Shown here one piece after another: positions 4,873 to 9,281 of a DNA stretch of 9,281 nt. A program made the position numbers and the translations under genes. The notes under the pieces are model-generated. The model had not been told where the DNA came from. It did not search any database and worked only from the letters and a program-made list of their open reading frames with translations. Positions within the stretch are counted from its first letter, which is position 1; the number at the start of each line of letters is the position of its first letter. Source of the stretch: Microcaldota archaeon (lineage in GTDB: Archaea; Micrarchaeota; Micrarchaeia; Micrarchaeales; CABMGC01); NCBI GenBank assembly GCA_021804305.1, contig JAJZKF010000019.1, positions 1-9,281 of the forward strand. Direction: 5' to 3'.

Positions 4873-6009
4873 ATGGAACTAGCATTTGAACACATTCCGA
4901 AGGAATTCGTATCGAAGACAGCATTTTGTGATTATAAGACTCCGATAACCGAAGTCATTGACAAGATATCCCGGCACGGGGCAATCGTCGTGATGAACGG
5001 CAAGCAGTACTACGGCATACTCGACAGCAGGTCTGTTGCAAGGAAAGGGGGTGTTAGCCTGATGAAGGGATCCGCAGTAAGGAAGTTTGCGAAGCGCGTG
5101 CCAGCGATAGATTCCACGACTACCATAAAGGATGCGGTATCCTACCTGTACAACAGCAGTTCAAAAGCGCTTCCATACTTCGAGAAAGAGCGCGTGGCAG
5201 GCATTGTACGCAGAGAAGAGCTCCTCAAGGCGATACTTTCCCTGCACCTGCTCTCCGACAGCAAGGTTGGCGATGTAATGTCAACGCCCCTCATAGCGAT
5301 AGAGAGCGGCACAAGCGTATCACAGGCCAAGACGCTAATGCAACAGAACAGGATAAACCGCCTTCTTGTTAACCAAGGTACCGGGAGTCACGGCCTGCTA
5401 ACGTACAGCAACATCTCTAAATACTACGCAAGGGCGAAAGGCAGAGCTCCTAAGTACGAGAGGCAGAAACGCGCCGAGAATCCTGACATAAGCAGCATAG
5501 TCGAGAACAATCCGTATACCATAGAGCATGATTCGGGTGTCGAAGACGCCATCAGGATGTTTGTTGAGAAAGACATCTCCTCCCTGCCCGTTGTAAAGAA
5601 AGGCAAGCCTGTCGGCATGCTGACCATCAAGGATGTTTTCGAGTCAATACTGTCTTCAGGGTACGGGAAGAGGAAAAATATAGAGATATCCGGACTCGAC
5701 CGCTACACGCTTGATTACGGTGCTGACATAGAACGTGAGCTCGAGAGGCTGGAAAGCAAGATAGACCGATTCCATGGAATAGGCGTAGAAAGGATGTCAT
5801 TGCACGTCAAGCGCGCCAAGGCCAGGAACTACGATATAAAACTCAGGCTATGGCTTGACCGGAAGGGAGGCGGCGCCATATCCGCTTCGGCAACAGGCTT
5901 CTCGCTAGAAAAGACCCTTCGGGATGTTACCGAGAAGGCATACAACTTTATAAAAGATGACATGAAGATAGTCTACGCGATGAGGAAGCGTAAGGGTAGT
6001 TCCGAATGA
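4873..6009 (+). CDS. Four-CBS-domain protein with C-terminal S30AE/HPF-like ribosome-hibernation domain
   Basis: This 378-residue cytoplasmic protein contains four CBS motifs in tandem, at about residues 12-57, 75-122, 131-187 and 203-260. The last two are clearest (VGDVMSTPLIAIESGTSVSQA and SSLPVVKKGKPVGMLTIKDV). CBS pairs bind adenine nucleotides and act as energy sensors. Residues 268-366 match the fold pattern of the S30AE/HPF family: NIEISGLDRYTL, a helix with ADIERELERLESKID, strands MSLHVKR and IKLRLWL, SASATGFS, then a final helix. HPF-type proteins bind the small ribosomal subunit and block translation. The inferred role is a nucleotide-responsive ribosome-inactivating or stabilising factor. 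I chose the ATG at 4873, placed by a TATA-like box at 4843-4850, over an in-frame TTG at 4867. The stop overlaps the start of the next gene (ATGA at 6006-6009), so the two are probably translationally coupled. Confidence 0.88.
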   Translation: MELAFEHIPKEFVSKTAFCDYKTPITEVIDKISRHGAIVVMNGKQYYGILDSRSVARKGGVSLMKGSAVRKFAKRVPAIDSTTTIKDAVSYLYNSSSKALPYFEKERVAGIVRREELLKAILSLHLLSDSKVGDVMSTPLIAIESGTSVSQAKTLMQQNRINRLLVNQGTGSHGLLTYSNISKYYARAKGRAPKYERQKRAENPDISSIVENNPYTIEHDSGVEDAIRMFVEKDISSLPVVKKGKPVGMLTIKDVFESILSSGYGKRKNIEISGLDRYTLDYGADIERELERLESKIDRFHGIGVERMSLHVKRAKARNYDIKLRLWLDRKGGGAISASATGFSLEKTLRDVTEKAYNFIKDDMKIVYAMRKRKGSSE

Positions 6010-6485
6010 ATACCGCGAGCCGCAAAGAATCCAAGGCGCAGTCGAGCTTCGAGCTTCTAATAACTCTCTCATTCGGGATAGCCATACTGCTGCCTTTAGT
6101 GCTCATAGCATTCGTGCAGCTGTCAAATGCGAGTTCATCTCTCACCAGCGCAGAATCGCAGCAGGCAGCCAGCAAGCTGTCAGGGGTTGCAACATTCATA
6201 GGCAGTGAGGGACCACCTGCAAAGCAACTTGTCGAGATACAGGTCCCGCAGGGTGTACAGTACATCGATGTGGGTACCCAGAGCAATGGCGTAGGGCATG
6301 AAGTAATATTCGTGATAAGATCTCCAACTGGGCTTAGCTATATAACCTCATACACTCCTACAAACGTTAGCGGATCTCTTGGTGGCATAACTTCCCAAGG
6401 CAGTTACCTGATAAACGTAAGCGCACAGTCCAACTGCCCTTCCAACCCTCTCCTGCCTTGCGTGTATATGATTCCGCAGACCTGA
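6006..6485 (+). CDS. Small pilin-like protein with class III signal peptide
   Basis: This 159-residue protein starts with a basic leader, then KAQSSFELLI. Gln12 sits at position +1 after a K-A cleavage site and Glu16 at +5, followed by a hydrophobic helix (about 17-38). That is the class III (type IV pilin-like, QxxxE) signal of archaeal pilins, cut by an EppA/PibD-type prepilin peptidase. The mature part is rich in Ser, Gly, Val and Asn and carries a Cys pair near the C-terminus (CPSNPLLPC), which may form a disulfide outside the cell. It carries sequons such as NVS. It is likely a pilus subunit or minor pilin at the cell surface. Its ATG overlaps the upstream stop by four bases and a second pilin-like gene follows 9 bp later, so all three genes form an operon. 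The downstream product has the same signal type, suggesting the two share one filament or assembly platform. Confidence 0.8.
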   Translation: MNTASRKESKAQSSFELLITLSFGIAILLPLVLIAFVQLSNASSSLTSAESQQAASKLSGVATFIGSEGPPAKQLVEIQVPQGVQYIDVGTQSNGVGHEVIFVIRSPTGLSYITSYTPTNVSGSLGGITSQGSYLINVSAQSNCPSNPLLPCVYMIPQT

Positions 6486-6494
6486 TGTGCTCAA

Positions 6495-9281
6495 ATGAAG
6501 AACCAGATAGCCCTCGAGTTCATAATAATCTTCTCTTTCGTAGTGTCCTTATTCCTGTTCATATTCATAGTGATCTCAAACCAGCGCGCACTCCTGACAA
6601 ACCAGCAGGCGTTCTCGCAGCTGCAGTCAACCGCACAGCAGATAGCGCAGCAGATAAACACGGCGTACGAGGCAGGCACTGGATACTCGGCAAACGTGCC
6701 TATACAGAGCCTATTCGGCATCAGCATATACGATATCAACATAACGCGCAACGGTGTGGTGATACTCTCCGCGAAGGAGGCTAAGCAAACAATAGAAGCT
6801 GTTGCGTATTCCGAGGCGCACAGTGTTTTGGCCTCGAACTCAATGAATACTGCGTTTCTTGACATCCAGAACTCTCTCGGCGAGATATGCGTTGATTACC
6901 AGTGCCCTTCTCCATCAAATCAGACAAATGGCATAAACATGACTACTGCTGTTGTCCATGCGGCAGAGTTCGACGGCCAAAGCAACAGCTATATAGGAGC
7001 TTCAGGCCAACCCGGTTGGAGCTCCGCATTTACAGTGTCGGCATGGGTCGAGACCAACGTCGCTCCGGGGGCCGGCAAGTATTATGAGATATTCAACAAC
7101 AACCAGGTCTTCCTACGCATATCCGGCGATTCTGGCTCTACCCCGGATTACTCGTTCGGATGTTTTGCAAAGCTCTCCGACGGCAGCGTCGAGCCGCGGG
7201 CAAGCAGTGGTTTTGTTCCGTTGCCCCACACCTGGAATATGGTGACGTGCACATGGGCTGGAAATACGCTCTCAATATATGTAAACGGGGCGCTGCGCGG
7301 CACGCCTAGCACAAGATCCGGCTCGCTCATCTCCACGACTGTTGGTCCTTACATCGGCATATCAGAGCAGACAAATCTTGGGGTCAATCCCTGGAACGGC
7401 ATGATAAGCAACATGCAGCTATACAACACAGCACTCACTCCCGCGCAGGTGATGCAGCTATATCAGGAAGGCATAGCCGGCCAGCCCCTGCTGCCGACAT
7501 CAGCATGGTATCCTCTTAACGGAAATGCAGCCGATTACAGCGGCAACGGCGGCACAGGCACAATATCCGGACCTGTGCTTTTTCCCACTGTCGCGCAGCT
7601 TACAGCGAAGATAACCAATAGCGCCGGCGCCGCAGTGAAGGGAGTTCTGGTCGGCTTCGTATCGACTCTCGGCAATTTCACTTCCGGAGGTTATTTCGCC
7701 AACTACACCGATTCCAATGGGATGGCACGTGCATTTCTTGATCAGCCTCTCAGCGTGGGCGGCACAGCCGTTGTAAAGGCAACAGCGTTCAATGGAAATC
7801 TTCTGAGCCAGAAGAACTTGACGAGCTGGTGGCCTCTGAATACAGGCCAGAGTAACCTGACATACGACTTTGCAAACGGCATAACCGGAAACATAGTGAA
7901 TGCTTCATGGAGCTATCCAAACTATGCTGCTGTGTTCAACGGGAAAAACGCGTGGATCGAGGCGTACAACTCCGTGCCGTTCAACTTCACATCAGGATCA
8001 TTCACCTTCGGCGCATGGATCAAGACGAAATCAGACGCGCAGGACAACGAGATACTTGCAAAGGGGGGCAGTTGCTCCGTGGGCGGATACAAGCTAAACA
8101 CACACGGCGGTTATCTGAGAGGCAGCATAAATAATCAGGGCGCCGATCCTTATTACACTGTGGTATCTCCCCAGAAGGTCAATGACAATAGGTGGCACTA
8201 TGTTGTATATCGCGTCTCGAATCTAGGAGCTCCGAATACAAACCTGTCTCTCTTCATAGACGGGGTGCCCAGCAATACCTACGGACCATTCAGCACTGTG
8301 ACCTGGAATACACTCGTACAGGATCACTTCGGGATAGGCTATTCTGATGCTGTAAATACAATCTCCTGCCCATTCTATTTCAACGGTTCGATAGCAAACG
8401 TGCAGGTATACAACAGCATTCTGAATGATGATCAGATCCTGTCGCAGTACTACGCGGGGCTTTCCGGAGATCCGATACCCGCGAATCTGATCGCGTGGTG
8501 GCCCCTGGACGGCAATGCCGCCGATTACAGCGGCAACGGCAATCAGGGCAGCGCATTTGGCAATCTCGGCTACTCAAACCCTGCGTCACCTTCCGCTTTC
8601 AATGCAAGCACCATACTAGTCGCAAGCTTCAACGGGATAAACAGCTACATGAACATATCGGGTTCGCCTGCTCTTGATTCAGGAAAGCAGTACTCGGTCG
8701 TGTCATGGATCAATACGACAAGCACAAGCCCTGAGATGATCTTCTCAGCGTGGAACAACAGGATAACTGGCTATCAGCTATATGTCAATGGCGGAATGGC
8801 AGAAACGTACTCCAATGGGGCATCCGATCCCACAAATGCATTTGTGAGCAATGGAAGGTGGCATCAGGTGATAGCTGTCTTCCAGGGCAACGAACGGTAT
8901 CTGTATCTCGACGGATCCCTTGTGCAGGCAAACAGCGCATCCGATAACTATGCCAATACTGGAAATAACCAGATAGGCGCACAGTGCGCAACACTTATGG
9001 CGTGCACCATGTATTTTACTGGCAATATAGCAAACGTGCAGGTATACAATACCTCACTCTCCGCCGGACAGGCAGGCGCACTTTATTCGGAAGGGCTTGG
9101 GGGTTTTCCATTAAGCAATGCGACCCTTGCCGGATGGTGGCCGCTAGAAGGGAATGCGAATGACTATTCAGGGGGCATGAGCGCAAGCGCACCGGTAAAC
9201 GTCATATACCATAAGGCGGGTCTTGTATCTCCGCATCCTCGTCTATTCCAGGAACGCTCTTCTCACGTATGTTCAGCCCCT
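6495..9281 (+). CDS. Very large multi-LamG surface protein with pilin-like class III signal (partial, runs off right edge)
   Basis: The frame is open for 929 codons from the ATG at 6495 to the window end, so the C-terminus is missing. The N-terminus MKNQIALEFIIIF has Gln4 and Glu8 in the QxxxE class III signal arrangement, followed by a hydrophobic helix to about residue 28 and a Gln-rich helical stalk (29-65), like a pilin. The rest is modular: LamG/concanavalin A-like domain 1 (about 155-329), an Ig-like module (367-440) with TAKITNSAGAAVKGVLVGF, LamG 2 (about 478-660) and LamG 3 (about 708-870). Each LamG has an FNG/FDG start, a GxWHxV-type centre and an IANVQVYN-like end. A WWPL-GNA-DYSG linker precedes each following module, at W338, W445, W668 and W881. 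At least 15 N-x-S/T sequons suggest glycosylation. It is probably a surface adhesin or decorated minor pilin that binds glycans. No enzyme motif is visible. The last 15-20 residues look unlike the rest. Confidence 0.85.
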   Translation, partial: MKNQIALEFIIIFSFVVSLFLFIFIVISNQRALLTNQQAFSQLQSTAQQIAQQINTAYEAGTGYSANVPIQSLFGISIYDINITRNGVVILSAKEAKQTIEAVAYSEAHSVLASNSMNTAFLDIQNSLGEICVDYQCPSPSNQTNGINMTTAVVHAAEFDGQSNSYIGASGQPGWSSAFTVSAWVETNVAPGAGKYYEIFNNNQVFLRISGDSGSTPDYSFGCFAKLSDGSVEPRASSGFVPLPHTWNMVTCTWAGNTLSIYVNGALRGTPSTRSGSLISTTVGPYIGISEQTNLGVNPWNGMISNMQLYNTALTPAQVMQLYQEGIAGQPLLPTSAWYPLNGNAADYSGNGGTGTISGPVLFPTVAQLTAKITNSAGAAVKGVLVGFVSTLGNFTSGGYFANYTDSNGMARAFLDQPLSVGGTAVVKATAFNGNLLSQKNLTSWWPLNTGQSNLTYDFANGITGNIVNASWSYPNYAAVFNGKNAWIEAYNSVPFNFTSGSFTFGAWIKTKSDAQDNEILAKGGSCSVGGYKLNTHGGYLRGSINNQGADPYYTVVSPQKVNDNRWHYVVYRVSNLGAPNTNLSLFIDGVPSNTYGPFSTVTWNTLVQDHFGIGYSDAVNTISCPFYFNGSIANVQVYNSILNDDQILSQYYAGLSGDPIPANLIAWWPLDGNAADYSGNGNQGSAFGNLGYSNPASPSAFNASTILVASFNGINSYMNISGSPALDSGKQYSVVSWINTTSTSPEMIFSAWNNRITGYQLYVNGGMAETYSNGASDPTNAFVSNGRWHQVIAVFQGNERYLYLDGSLVQANSASDNYANTGNNQIGAQCATLMACTMYFTGNIANVQVYNTSLSAGQAGALYSEGLGGFPLSNATLAGWWPLEGNANDYSGGMSASAPVNVIYHKAGLVSPHPRLFQERSSHVCSAP
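8391..8413 (+). repeat. Intragenic repeat unit copy 1 (end of LamG domain 2)
   Basis: A 23-bp stretch encoding IANVQVYN is identical to the one at 9028-9050 at the end of LamG domain 3. Similarly GCCGATTACAGCGGCAACGG occurs in two of the WWPL-GNA-DYSG linkers (near 7540-7560 and 8520-8540). Identity at DNA level points to recent duplication or conversion of modules. Confidence 0.6.
9028..9050 (+). repeat. Intragenic repeat unit copy 2 (end of LamG domain 3)
   Basis: This is the second copy of the 23-bp identical segment encoding IANVQVYN, in the same reading frame as the copy at 8391-8413. Confidence 0.6.

Noticed and set aside
7900..8134. Small plus-strand open frames inside the LamG gene
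   Set aside because: They lie in other frames of a continuous 929-codon gene and show Arg/Thr-rich shadow composition.
1..9281. CRISPR array, rRNA or prophage genes
   Set aside because: No regularly spaced repeats, no rRNA-like stretch and no phage structural or integrase genes are visible.

Overview
The window looks archaeal, most likely from a small-genome DPANN lineage of the Micrarchaeota type. The lineage is an inference from gene content and style, not from a marker gene. The evidence is an archease, a tRNA-Cys with no encoded CCA tail, pilin-like proteins with class III (QxxxE) signal peptides, a CBS-domain protein carrying a ribosome-hibernation (S30AE-like) domain, heavy use of ATA for Ile, and TATA-like boxes about 26 bp upstream of several ATGs (leaderless starts). 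Base composition is moderate throughout.

Left part (1-1680): a minus-strand membrane protein runs off the left edge and resembles the N-terminus of an exosortase/archaeosortase. It is divergent from an archease gene (454-891). The archease converges, with a 7-bp gap, on a minus-strand two-helix potassium channel with a TVGYGD filter and a single RCK domain whose nucleotide-binding glycine motif is degenerate.

Mobile element (about 1681-3038): an IS1341-type (IS200/IS605 superfamily, tnpB-only) element. Its TnpB is intact, both ends carry subterminal hairpins with CCCAC/GTGGG stems, a TTTAA candidate TAM abuts its left end, and an omega RNA with guide can be proposed at its right end. It appears to have landed between a TATA box and the channel gene.

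Middle (3076-4780): two minus-strand genes, a histidine-phosphatase-superfamily protein and upstream of it a pentapeptide-repeat protein with an apparent leaderless start. Next comes a gene-poor stretch with a strong, unassigned plus-strand TATA box (4530-4537) that could drive a small RNA or small ORF, then tRNA-Cys(GCA) on the minus strand.

Right part (4873-9281): a plus-strand operon of three genes. The first encodes four CBS domains plus a C-terminal hibernation-factor-like domain. Its stop overlaps the start (ATGA) of a small pilin-like protein. Nine bases later begins a very long pilin-like protein, open for 929 codons to the window edge, with a class III signal, three LamG (concanavalin A-like) modules, an Ig-like module, repeated WWPL-GNA-DYSG linkers and many N-glycosylation sequons. 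The operon couples a predicted nucleotide-sensing, ribosome-directed regulator to surface or pilus-associated adhesin-like proteins. This is the least ordinary part of the window.
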